From positions 82,457-146,456 of the forward strand of contig JAOARQ010000044.1 of assembly GCA_025210455.1 (NCBI GenBank): a stretch of DNA of 64,000 bases, given 5' to 3'. The position numbers and the translations under genes are program-made. The notes under the pieces were generated by a model. It had not been told where the DNA came from. It did not search any database and saw only the letters and a list, made by a program, of their open reading frames with translations. This document shows positions 18,101 to 24,655 of this stretch, piece after piece (within the stretch, counting starts at the first letter, position 1; each line of letters starts with the position of its first letter). Source of the stretch: Pelagimonas sp. (GTDB lineage: Bacteria; Pseudomonadota; Alphaproteobacteria; Rhodobacterales; Rhodobacteraceae).

Positions 18101-18439
18101 GAAGCTGGCCACCAGCTGGGATTCTTTATTATTCAAAACGGGGCCGCCCCCGCATCAAACTGGAGCGAAACCGACAGTTTTGTCTTTACTGACGGGATCG
18201 GAGGCGCCCCGGCCACTATTGCCAGCGGCCCTGATACCCGGCTTAGCGTGAATGGGGTGGATACGGGCTTGCAGGTGTTCCACTCCTACAATGCGCAGCT
18301 TAATCCAGACAGCGCAGCACATGCGCTTTCCGGGGTGGATCTGGGCGGCCAGTCCATTACCATCGGATTTGAGGATCTGATCGGCGGTGACAACGACTTT
18401 CAGGACGTTGTTTTTTCGGTCTCTACCTTTGAGATCTAG
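15200..18439 (+). CDS. Giant FG-GAP/cadherin/DUF4114 surface or secreted protein
   Basis: A 1079-residue acidic protein. Residues 1 to about 560 hold repeated FG-GAP/integrin-alpha-like units with calcium loops (DVNGDGRPDLLFG, DIDGDGFSDFLLG, DLDGDGKADLLI). They alternate with a distinctive repeat DAADG-x-x-DG-x-ID followed by a PNSYKF-type strand. Residues about 565-760 form two cadherin-like domains (VRENTPVGTVLGRA, IDENAAIGTLIG). Around 785-800 is an RTX-like stretch (TGAGGNNIALGDGSNTVQG). The C-terminal 190 residues match DUF4114 (GFFIIQNG, GFEDLIGGDNDFQDVVFSV). No Sec signal peptide, which suggests type I secretion; no transporter is nearby. Likely a calcium-dependent adhesin or matrix protein. 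GGGGGAG precedes the ATG. Confidence 0.85.
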   Translation: MGFKIIDGNPSGPDAPSSVATAGDVNGDGRPDLLFGAAALNAAYYIDGAQLPTIDAADGTQDELINLDSAVGIDRVYKFTGTQAGEVVHSAGDVDLDGRDEILISAREANAYDPNALVFYLINKGDFAAADAADGSADGQIDLAHVTAQPNSYKFVATPETGGFGFSLQPFVTSGNLDGDTRSDLLFGAGFNNRFDAGKGFLSISGSDIVGLDSADGTVDGLIDVTNVPVLPKSYFVRGDAVSGDAPNADLATVQSAGTGEVEILTVGEGTRDTDAAVFLTDPDAYAIVDVTDQTSVSSDGTGDGIIRVGRLYETTNGSYKLNIFDNATGEGFPTVSVASAGNTNSDGFDELLIGVSAFDEGGLDQGAVYLVDPRDLAGIDAADGTNGIIDVGNIATAPNSYKIIATEGARVRLGTSVTGVGDIDGDGFSDFLLGAPGDDSGGTNAGASYLVSSAGLAAADAADGARDGVVDIANVLSQPGSFKFIGEQLTHQSGSTVRSAGDLDGDGKADLLIVSPTSSTLPRIDPAAYVLFANELSQLDQIDGVQDSVITLSNAFGSHAPFNLTLSVASVRENTPVGTVLGRASAQTTASSNAATFSLVDTAGGLFSLDGANLVVNGPLDHEARDSHAITLRASNGAGHVDQVFSIRVSDVNEPISGITLSMSEIDENAAIGTLIGRVTIEDPDDGAVHFLEFLNSAGGLFSLGGADGRDLLLNGPLDFETAASHTITLTASDRDILISDRFDQSFTVNVRNVAEPGETRTPDAGSPGIAPAAPTAGDGPILTGAGGNNIALGDGSNTVQGLLQDFFGDQIAGFGTDDALIFQGSEVKRDQITVTQGSAIIAVDQNRDGIAEGAFTLAGDFTNGDFMAVTRGGNTSVTFETFLPTLTEGAQIDARLINGINNQAFLTGDGTTGFRVTLDAAKMGAAFSNTLGVYEVDASGNIVDARILADNVKTSLGSHIDITGIEAGHQLGFFIIQNGAAPASNWSETDSFVFTDGIGGAPATIASGPDTRLSVNGVDTGLQVFHSYNAQLNPDSAAHALSGVDLGGQSITIGFEDLIGGDNDFQDVVFSVSTFEI

Positions 18440-18467
18440 GGGCAGGACTAACGCATCCTGACCCTAG
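18436..18467. repeat. Palindromic repeat/terminator hairpin between convergent genes
   Basis: CTAGGGGCAGGA, an 8-base loop, TCCTGACCCTAG: an almost perfect stem that includes the stop codon of the FG-GAP gene. A second hairpin follows directly (GGCTTGGGG / CCCCCAAAGCC, to about 18491). The first stem shares its core with the MITE ends and with the hairpin at 6408-6433. Either may terminate transcription, though no long T run is present. Confidence 0.6.
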
Positions 18468-18503
18468 GGCTTGGGGCATGCCCCCAAAGCCATAACCTCA
18501 GCT

Positions 18504-19100
18504 CTATAGGCCCAGCGAAACCCAAAGAACGCGGGCGTCTTCTGCGCTGGTTGAGACCAGACCGTGCCCCATCCCGCTGTCATAATAGACGGAATCCCCG
18601 GGCTTCATCGCCAGCGGACGGTAATGTTCTGTATAGAGCGTCACCTCGCCGGACAGGACAAACATGAACTCTTCGCCTTTGTGGCGCACCCAATCGGCGT
18701 ATTCCGCCACTTCGCGCGCGGTCACGGTCGAAATATAAGGCACCATGCTTTTTGAGGTCAGCTCATTGCACAGCAATTCATGGGTATAGGTGGCGGTGGT
18801 TTTGATTTCGCCCGCGCCTGAACGTGTGTAATCGCGCCGCCCGGAAATATCGCTTTTGGCGGATTGCACAAACAGCTGGGGGGTCTCCAGCTCAAGGGTC
18901 TGCATCAGGCGGCGGATGATATCAAAGCTGGGGCGGGTTTGATTGTTCTCGATCTTCGACAGTGTTGACCGCCCGATTCCCGCCTCGCGCGCGGCATCTT
19001 CCAGGGTGAGTCCCTTCTCTTTGCGCGCTTCCCGCACCATCCGACCCAGTTCTTCCCCGTCTGGGGCCTCGGATCGGGGGCTGATTTCCTGATCTGACAC
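18504..19100 (-). CDS. XRE-family regulator with C-terminal cupin
   Basis: A 198-residue regulator. Residues about 15-70 form an XRE helix-turn-helix (GRMVREARKEKGLTLEDAAREAGIGRSTLSKIENNQTRPS), and the C-terminal half is a cupin sensor domain (GEEFMFVLSGEVTLYTEHYRPLAMKPGDSVYYDSGMGHGLVS). Start is a GTG at 19100 preceded by GAGGG. It is divergent from the glycine cleavage operon, and the palindrome TTTCCTAAAGGAAA lies in the shared promoter region. The same palindrome recurs upstream of sdaA. By family logic it should sense a small metabolite (glycine, serine or a derivative) through the cupin and control glycine/serine catabolism. Confidence 0.88.
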   Translation of the reverse strand: MSDQEISPRSEAPDGEELGRMVREARKEKGLTLEDAAREAGIGRSTLSKIENNQTRPSFDIIRRLMQTLELETPQLFVQSAKSDISGRRDYTRSGAGEIKTTATYTHELLCNELTSKSMVPYISTVTAREVAEYADWVRHKGEEFMFVLSGEVTLYTEHYRPLAMKPGDSVYYDSGMGHGLVSTSAEDARVLWVSLGL

Positions 19101-19204
19101 AAGATTTCCCTCGGAATTTTCCTAAGTTTCTCAAAGCGTAAAATGCCAGGCCTCTCAGGTAAACCAAAGAGTGAAAGAAAAAAATGTTGCCTGAAGGGGA
19201 TAAG

Positions 19205-19218
19205 TTTCCTAAAGGAAA
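19205..19218. promoter_or_regulatory. Operator palindrome of the glycine cleavage operon
   Basis: TTTCC-TAAA-GGAAA, between the divergent XRE-cupin gene and lpd, 64-77 bp upstream of the lpd ATG. A copy with one change (TTTCGTAAAGGAAA, minus strand) lies at 55777-55790 upstream of sdaA. A second, weaker palindrome GGAATTTTCC lies at 19113-19122 closer to the regulator start. Confidence 0.7.
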
Positions 19219-19281
19219 TCAAATGATCTAATAAGGGAAATGACTCGTATTGGATAGTTTTGCACTTTGGAGGAGCTGCGT

Positions 19282-20658
19282 ATGTATGACCTGATGATCA
19301 TTGGTGGTGGTCCCGGTGGCTATGTGGCTGCGATCCGCGCCGCGCAGCTGGGCCTGAAAGTGGCCTGCGTGGAAGGGCGGGGCGCGCTTGGCGGCACCTG
19401 TCTGAATGTGGGCTGTATTCCCTCCAAGGCGCTGCTGACCTCTTCCGGAAAATACGCCGAGCTGTCGCATTTGGCGGGGCATGGCATCACCGTGGATGGC
19501 GCGGCGCTGGATGTCGCTGGCATGATGGCGCGCAAAGACAAGATCGTTGGTGATCTGACCAAAGGCATCGGCTTTTTGTTCAAAAAGAATGGCGTCGATC
19601 TGATCGAAGGCTGGGCCAGTATTCCAGCGGCAGGGCAGGTTAAAGTTGGTAAAGAAACGTTTGAAACCAAGTCTATAGTGATCGCCACCGGGTCAGAGCC
19701 AACGCCTTTGCCCGGTGTTGACGTAGATGAAGACTCTGTGCTGAGCAGCACCGGCGCTTTGGCGCTGGAAGCGGTGCCAGAGCATCTGGTGGTTGTTGGG
19801 GCCGGTGTTATTGGTTTGGAACTGGGGCAGGTTTGGGCACGGCTTGGGGCCCGGGTCACGGTCGTGGAATATCTGGATCGTATCCTGCCAGGCATCGACG
19901 GCGACATCGCCAAACTGGGGCAGCGCGCCCTGTCGAAACGTGGGCTGAAGTTCCAGCTGGGCCGCGCGCTGCAATCTATCGAGTCTTCTGACGCGGGGCT
20001 GACACTGACCCTTGAACGGGTTGGCAAAGACAAGCAGGAAACTTTGCAGGCGGACAAGGTCCTGATCGCCATCGGGCGCCGCCCGGTAACCAAAGGACTG
20101 GGGCTTGAGGCGCTGGGCGTGGCGCAGGATGCACGCGGTTTCATCACAGTTGATGACAGGTTCCAGACCTCGGTGCCCGGAATCTATGCCATTGGCGATT
20201 GTGTGCCCGGCCCGATGTTGGCGCATAAAGCCGAAGAAGACGGCGTCGCCTGTGTCGAAATGCTGGCCGGTCAGGGCGCACATATTGATTATAATACAGT
20301 GCCCGGAGTGGTTTACACAGACCCAGAAGTGGCTTCGGTAGGGCAGACCGAAGAGGCTCTGAAAGCTTCGGGTGTTTCCTATAAGGTCGGAAAATTCTCT
20401 TTTATGGTAAATTCCCGCGCGCGTTCTTCTGGGGAAACAGATGGGGCGGTCAAAGTTCTGGCGGGGGAGGATGGCAAACTGCTTGGCGCGCATATCTGCG
20501 GTGCCCATGCCGGGGATCTGATCGCCGAACTGGTGCTGGCCATGGTCAAAGGTGCCACAGTTTCTGAGATCGCCGCCACCTGCCACGCCCATCCAGCGAT
20601 GGCAGAGGCCGTCAAAGAAGCCTGTCTTGATGCGCTTGGCCGCGCAATCCACGCATAG
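19282..20658 (+). CDS. lpd: Dihydrolipoyl dehydrogenase (L protein of glycine cleavage)
   Basis: A 458-residue flavoprotein disulfide reductase that reoxidises the lipoyl arm of GcvH. It has the FAD motif [21 protein letters not shown], the redox-active pair in [16 protein letters not shown], the NAD motif [19 protein letters not shown], the second FAD motif [22 protein letters not shown], and the C-terminal catalytic [13 protein letters not shown] (His-Glu). I chose the ATG at 19282 because GGAGGAG lies just upstream. First gene of a six-gene run ending in gcvP, so this copy is probably dedicated to glycine cleavage rather than to the 2-oxoacid dehydrogenases. Confidence 0.95.
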   Translation: MYDLMIIGGGPGGYVAAIRAAQLGLKVACVEGRGALGGTCLNVGCIPSKALLTSSGKYAELSHLAGHGITVDGAALDVAGMMARKDKIVGDLTKGIGFLFKKNGVDLIEGWASIPAAGQVKVGKETFETKSIVIATGSEPTPLPGVDVDEDSVLSSTGALALEAVPEHLVVVGAGVIGLELGQVWARLGARVTVVEYLDRILPGIDGDIAKLGQRALSKRGLKFQLGRALQSIESSDAGLTLTLERVGKDKQETLQADKVLIAIGRRPVTKGLGLEALGVAQDARGFITVDDRFQTSVPGIYAIGDCVPGPMLAHKAEEDGVACVEMLAGQGAHIDYNTVPGVVYTDPEVASVGQTEEALKASGVSYKVGKFSFMVNSRARSSGETDGAVKVLAGEDGKLLGAHICGAHAGDLIAELVLAMVKGATVSEIAATCHAHPAMAEAVKEACLDALGRAIHA

Positions 20659-20669
20659 GGGATCATGCT

Positions 20670-21611
20670 ATGAATGTTCCTCGTTTGCGTCACCCTGAGA
20701 AAGCCAAAAAGGTCGATAGCGTTATTCCACGCAAACCCAAGTGGATCCGCAAAAAGAAGATCGACAGCCCGGAATATTATGAAACCCGCAGGTTGATGCG
20801 CGATCACAACCTGACCACTGTCTGCGAAGAGGCTGCCTGTCCGAATATCGGTGAATGCTGGTCAAAACAGCATGCCACCATGATGATCATGGGCGAGGTC
20901 TGCACCCGCGGCTGTTCCTTTTGCAATGTGGCCACCGGCCGCCCGGATCAGCTGGATGTGTTCGAACCGGGCCGGGTGGCGCAGGCGGTCAAAAAACTGG
21001 CGCTGCGCCATGTGGTGATCACCAGCGTTGATCGCGATGATCTGCAAGATGGCGGGGCTGAGCATATCGCGCAGACCATCCGCGCGGTGCGTCATCACAA
21101 TCCGGGCACCACGGTCGAGGTACTGACCCCGGATTTTCTGGGCAAGGGGGATGCGCCCCATGCAGTCTTTGAAGCCGCCCCGGATGTGTTCAACCACAAC
21201 CTTGAAACCGTGCCGCATCTTTATCCCAGGGTGCGTCCGGGGGCGCGGTATTATACCTCGCTGCGGCTGCTTGATGATGCCAAACGCGCCAACCCCGGCC
21301 TGTTCACCAAATCCGGTCTGATGGTGGGCCTGGGCGAAACAATGAATGACGTGCGTCAGGTGATGGATGATCTGCGGGCCGCGCAGGTCGATTTCCTGAC
21401 GGTGGGCCAATACCTGCAGCCCACGCCGAAACATCACCCGATTGATCGTTTCTGGACACCCGAAGAATTTGCGCAGCTTGAAAGCATCGCGCGCGCAAAG
21501 GGCTTTTTGCATGTCTCGGCCACACCGCTCACGCGGTCGTCCTTTCACGCGGATGCCGATTTTCAGCAGCTCAAGGCCGCCCGCGAGGCGCAACTGAGCC
21601 GCACTTCTTAA
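20670..21611 (+). CDS. lipA: Lipoyl synthase
   Basis: A 313-residue radical-SAM enzyme that inserts two sulfurs into octanoylated carrier domains. Both iron-sulfur signatures are present: the auxiliary-cluster [12 protein letters not shown] and the radical [16 protein letters not shown]. The usual [16 protein letters not shown] and [18 protein letters not shown] segments and the C-terminal RSSFHAD serine ligand follow. It starts 11 bp after lpd. Its place inside a glycine cleavage operon is sensible because GcvH needs lipoylation. The octanoyltransferase (LipB) is not in the window, so whether this is the only lipA of the genome cannot be told. Confidence 0.95.
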   Translation: MNVPRLRHPEKAKKVDSVIPRKPKWIRKKKIDSPEYYETRRLMRDHNLTTVCEEAACPNIGECWSKQHATMMIMGEVCTRGCSFCNVATGRPDQLDVFEPGRVAQAVKKLALRHVVITSVDRDDLQDGGAEHIAQTIRAVRHHNPGTTVEVLTPDFLGKGDAPHAVFEAAPDVFNHNLETVPHLYPRVRPGARYYTSLRLLDDAKRANPGLFTKSGLMVGLGETMNDVRQVMDDLRAAQVDFLTVGQYLQPTPKHHPIDRFWTPEEFAQLESIARAKGFLHVSATPLTRSSFHADADFQQLKAAREAQLSRTS

Positions 21612-21640
21612 ACTGACACGTAACGTAGGGGAGGAGATCC

Positions 21641-23014
21641 ATGGAAGCGTTAGAAAGTCTGGTGGGAACGATCAACGGTTGGGCCTGGGGGCCGCCGATG
21701 CTTGTTCTTATTCTGGGGGTTGGTCTGTTCTTGCAGATCGGGCTCAAATTTATGCCGATCCGCAATCTGGGGCGCGGTTTCAAACTGATGTTCCAGGGGC
21801 GCGAAAGCGTCGGCGAAGGGCAGATTTCGCCGTTCAACGCGCTGATGACCGCGCTGTCTGCCACCATCGGCACCGGGAATATTGCAGGTGTAGCCACTGC
21901 TGTGTTCCTGGGTGGGCCGGGTGCGCTGTTCTGGATGTGGATGACCGCCCTCGTGGGGATGGCCACCAAATATTCCGAAGCGGTCTGTGCGGTGAAATTC
22001 CGTGAAAAAGACGCGGATGGCAACTATGTCGGCGGCCCGATGTACTATATCAAAAACGGTCTTGGCGCGAAATGGGCCTGGCTGGGGGCGGTCTTTGCTG
22101 TCTTTGGGGCGATTGCAGCCTTTGGCATCGGCAATGGCGTGCAGGCCAATGGTGTGGCGCAGGTTCTTGAGGCGAACTTTTCGCTGAACACCTCTGTCAC
22201 CGGTGTGGTGCTGATGATCCTGACCGGCGCGGTTATTCTGGGGGGTATCACCCGTATCGGCGCGGTTGCAGGCAAACTGGTTCCTTTCATGGCGGTCAGC
22301 TACATCGCCTTTGGCCTGATTGTCCTGATCATCAACGCAGCTGAGATCGGCAATGCGCTGTCGCTGGTCTTTACCCATGCCTTTACCCCATCGGCGGCAG
22401 AAGGTGGCTTTGCCGGTGCGGCGGTCTGGGCGGCGATCCGCTTTGGTGTGGCGCGCGGCGTGTTCTCGAACGAAGCCGGTCTGGGCTCGGCGCCGATTGC
22501 GCACGCAGCGGCCAATACCAAAGGTCCGGTTAATCAGGGTCTGATTGCCATGCTGGGCACATTCATCGACACGATCATCGTCTGTTCGATCACCGGTCTG
22601 GCGATCATCACGTCGGGGGCCTGGACATCAGGTGAATCCGGTGCGGCGCTGACCTCGCTGGCCTTTGAAACGGCACTGCCGGGCTTTGGCGGCTATCTGA
22701 TTGCGATTTCGCTGTCGATCTTTGCCTTCACCACCATTCTGGGCTGGTCCTACTATGGTGAAAAATGTGTGGGCTATCTGGCTGGCACCAAGGCGCTGTT
22801 GCCGTACCGTGTGCTGTGGATCCTGGCGATCTACTTTGGCGCCACTGCGGATCTGGGCTTTATCTGGCTGCTCGCGGATACGCTCAATGCGCTGATGGCT
22901 CTGCCAAACCTGATCGCTCTGGCGCTGCTCAGCCCGGTTGTTTTCAAAGTCACCAAAGAGTTCTTTGCCTCGAACGGTGCCACCGAAGAAACTGGCGGCA
23001 AGCAGGCCGACTAA
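21641..23014 (+). CDS. Sodium:alanine/glycine symporter (AgcS/AlsT family)
   Basis: A 457-residue integral membrane protein with about 10-11 helices. Family hallmarks are visible: TALSATIGTGNIAGVATAVFLGGPGALFWMW near residues 70-100, EAVCAVKFREKDADGNYVGGPMYYI, and FSNEAGLGSAPIAHAAA with a mid-protein INAAEIGNALSLVF. It couples uptake of glycine or alanine to sodium. Its place between lipA and gcvT indicates glycine import feeding the cleavage system. GGAGGAGATCC precedes the ATG. A 9-bp GC hairpin (23023-23052) separates it from gcvT. Confidence 0.93.
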   Translation: MEALESLVGTINGWAWGPPMLVLILGVGLFLQIGLKFMPIRNLGRGFKLMFQGRESVGEGQISPFNALMTALSATIGTGNIAGVATAVFLGGPGALFWMWMTALVGMATKYSEAVCAVKFREKDADGNYVGGPMYYIKNGLGAKWAWLGAVFAVFGAIAAFGIGNGVQANGVAQVLEANFSLNTSVTGVVLMILTGAVILGGITRIGAVAGKLVPFMAVSYIAFGLIVLIINAAEIGNALSLVFTHAFTPSAAEGGFAGAAVWAAIRFGVARGVFSNEAGLGSAPIAHAAANTKGPVNQGLIAMLGTFIDTIIVCSITGLAIITSGAWTSGESGAALTSLAFETALPGFGGYLIAISLSIFAFTTILGWSYYGEKCVGYLAGTKALLPYRVLWILAIYFGATADLGFIWLLADTLNALMALPNLIALALLSPVVFKVTKEFFASNGATEETGGKQAD

Positions 23015-23022
23015 ACCACAGC

Positions 23023-23052
23023 GGCAGGGGCTGGCGCGTTCTGGCCCCTGCC
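23023..23052 (+). other. Intra-operon hairpin between symporter and gcvT
   Basis: GGCAGGGGC (23023-23031) and GCCCCTGCC (23044-23052) form a perfect 9-bp stem. There is no T run after it, so an mRNA processing or stabilising structure is likelier than a terminator. Confidence 0.6.
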
Positions 23053-23078
23053 ATCCTCAAACACTCAGGAGAATTTCA

Positions 23079-24176
23079 ATGTCCGAGGCTCCCAAGCGCA
23101 CACCGCTTTATGATCTGCATGTCGAACTGGGCGGGAAAATGGTAGACTTCGCGGGCTGGGAGATGCCGGTCCAGTATCCCATGGGGATCATGGGCGAACA
23201 CAAGCACTGCCGGGAAAAGGCGGCGTTGTTCGATGTGTCCCATATGGGGCAGGTGATTTTGCGCGGCGAAAATGTCGGCGAAAAGCTGGAAGCGATCTGC
23301 CCGCAGGCCTTCAAGGCGCTTAAAACAGGCAAGGCGCGCTATGGGTTTTTCACCAATGACGCCGGCGGCATCATGGATGATCTGATTGTGGCCAATGCGG
23401 GCGACCACTTCTTTGTGGTGGTCAATGCCTCGATGCGTCATCAGGATATCCCGCATATGCAAAAGCACCTTCAAGGTGTTGAGGTCACAGAAATCTTTGA
23501 TCGCGCGCTGATCGCGGTTCAGGGGCCTTCTGCGGAAGATGTTGTGGGCGATCTGTGCCCCGCCGCGCGGGATCTGAAATTCATGGAAACCACCATGGGG
23601 CAGATCAACGGCGTTGATTGTCGGATCTCGCGTCTGGGCTATACCGGTGAAGATGGTTATGAGATTTCCATCCCGGAAGACAAAGCCCTTGATATCGCAC
23701 GCGCTTTCCTTGCTCATGAAGATTGCGAACCAGCTGGTCTGGGCGCCCGTGACAGCCTGCGACTTGAGGCGGGGCTGTGCCTTTATGGCAATGATATTGA
23801 TGGCGACACCTCGCCGGTTGAGGGCAATCTGACCTGGGCCATGCAAAAGCGCCGCAAAGAAGAAGGCGGCTTTCCCGGCGCAGATCGCATTTTGCGCGAA
23901 CTGGCCGAGGGCCCGGAAAAACTGCTGGTTGGCATCAAACCGCAGGGCCGCGCCCCCGCGCGTGAAGGCGTGGAAGTACAATGCCTTGAGGGCAATACCA
24001 TCGGCAAGATCACGTCGGGCGGCTTTGGTCCCACCGTGGGTGGCCCCGTTGCCATGGGCTATGTGTCCAAAGGTCATGGCGCTGCTGGTGAGACCGTCAA
24101 TCTGATCATCCGTGGCAAGGCGCAGCCTGCCGAAATCGTGGCGCTGCCGTTCGTCACGCAGAACTACAAACGCTAA
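23079..24176 (+). CDS. gcvT: Aminomethyltransferase (T protein)
   Basis: A 365-residue glycine cleavage T protein, which transfers the methylene group from aminomethyl-lipoyl GcvH to tetrahydrofolate and releases ammonia. Visible family segments: LGGKMVDFAGWEMPVQYP, LFDVSHMGQV, a central ISRLGYTGEDGYEIS (folate-binding region), RDSLRLEAGLCLYGNDID and the C-terminal GKITSGGFGPTVGGPVAMGYV barrel. The ATG at 23079 follows an AGGAG site; the frame is open into the symporter gene but that extension is shadow. Length is normal for bacteria. Confidence 0.95.
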   Translation: MSEAPKRTPLYDLHVELGGKMVDFAGWEMPVQYPMGIMGEHKHCREKAALFDVSHMGQVILRGENVGEKLEAICPQAFKALKTGKARYGFFTNDAGGIMDDLIVANAGDHFFVVVNASMRHQDIPHMQKHLQGVEVTEIFDRALIAVQGPSAEDVVGDLCPAARDLKFMETTMGQINGVDCRISRLGYTGEDGYEISIPEDKALDIARAFLAHEDCEPAGLGARDSLRLEAGLCLYGNDIDGDTSPVEGNLTWAMQKRRKEEGGFPGADRILRELAEGPEKLLVGIKPQGRAPAREGVEVQCLEGNTIGKITSGGFGPTVGGPVAMGYVSKGHGAAGETVNLIIRGKAQPAEIVALPFVTQNYKR

Positions 24177-24183
24177 TCTTCTG

Positions 24184-24201
24184 GGCCCGGCATTCCGGGC
24201 C
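24184..24201 (+). other. Intra-operon hairpin between gcvT and gcvH
   Basis: GGCCCGG, loop CATT, CCGGGCC: a perfect 7-bp stem seven bases after the gcvT stop, with no T run. One of three hairpins that occupy successive gaps of this operon. Confidence 0.55.
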
Positions 24202-24232
24202 GATCCAGCAACATCCGACAGGAGCTAAATAC

Positions 24233-24598
24233 ATGACAACTTACTACTCCGAAGAACACGAATGGGTCACCGTTGAAGGCGATACCGCCACCGTTGGCAT
24301 CACCCAGCACGCTGCTGATCAACTGGGCGAAATCGTCTTTGTCGAACAGCGCGATCAGGGCGAAGAGTTCGAAAAGGGCGACGAAATCGGTGTGATCGAA
24401 TCCGTTAAGGCGGCGTCGGAAATCTATGCGCCAATTGATGGCGAAGTTCTTGAGATCAATGGGGCTCTGGAAGAGAACCCCGGCGCGCTGAACGAAGCCC
24501 CGGAAGGCTACGCCTGGATCTACAAGATCAAGATCGCAGACGCGGCGCAGCTGGAAGATCTGATGGATCTGGACGGCTACAAAGCCCTAGTCGGCTAA
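24233..24598 (+). CDS. gcvH: Glycine cleavage system H protein
   Basis: A 121-residue lipoyl carrier that shuttles the aminomethyl group between P, T and L proteins. It opens YYSEEHEWVTVEGDTATVGIT, and the lipoylated Lys sits in GVIESVKAASEIYAPIDGEV; the C-terminal PEGYAWIYKIKI is standard. AGGAG precedes the ATG. A terminator-like hairpin follows before gcvP, which could let H protein be made in excess over P. Confidence 0.95.
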   Translation: MTTYYSEEHEWVTVEGDTATVGITQHAADQLGEIVFVEQRDQGEEFEKGDEIGVIESVKAASEIYAPIDGEVLEINGALEENPGALNEAPEGYAWIYKIKIADAAQLEDLMDLDGYKALVG

Positions 24599-24606
24599 TC
24601 CCCGCG

Positions 24607-24640
24607 CCCGCCGGGGTTTCTTCGGCGGGTCTTTTTCTTT
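24607..24640 (+). terminator. Terminator-like attenuator inside the gcv operon
   Basis: CCCGCCG, a 9-base loop, CGGCGGG followed by TCTTTTTCTTT. This has the form of a Rho-independent terminator, yet lies between gcvH and gcvP, ending about 16 bp before the gcvP ATG. It may reduce gcvP expression relative to gcvH. Confidence 0.75.
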
Positions 24641-24655
24641 CCAGAGGATCGGATA

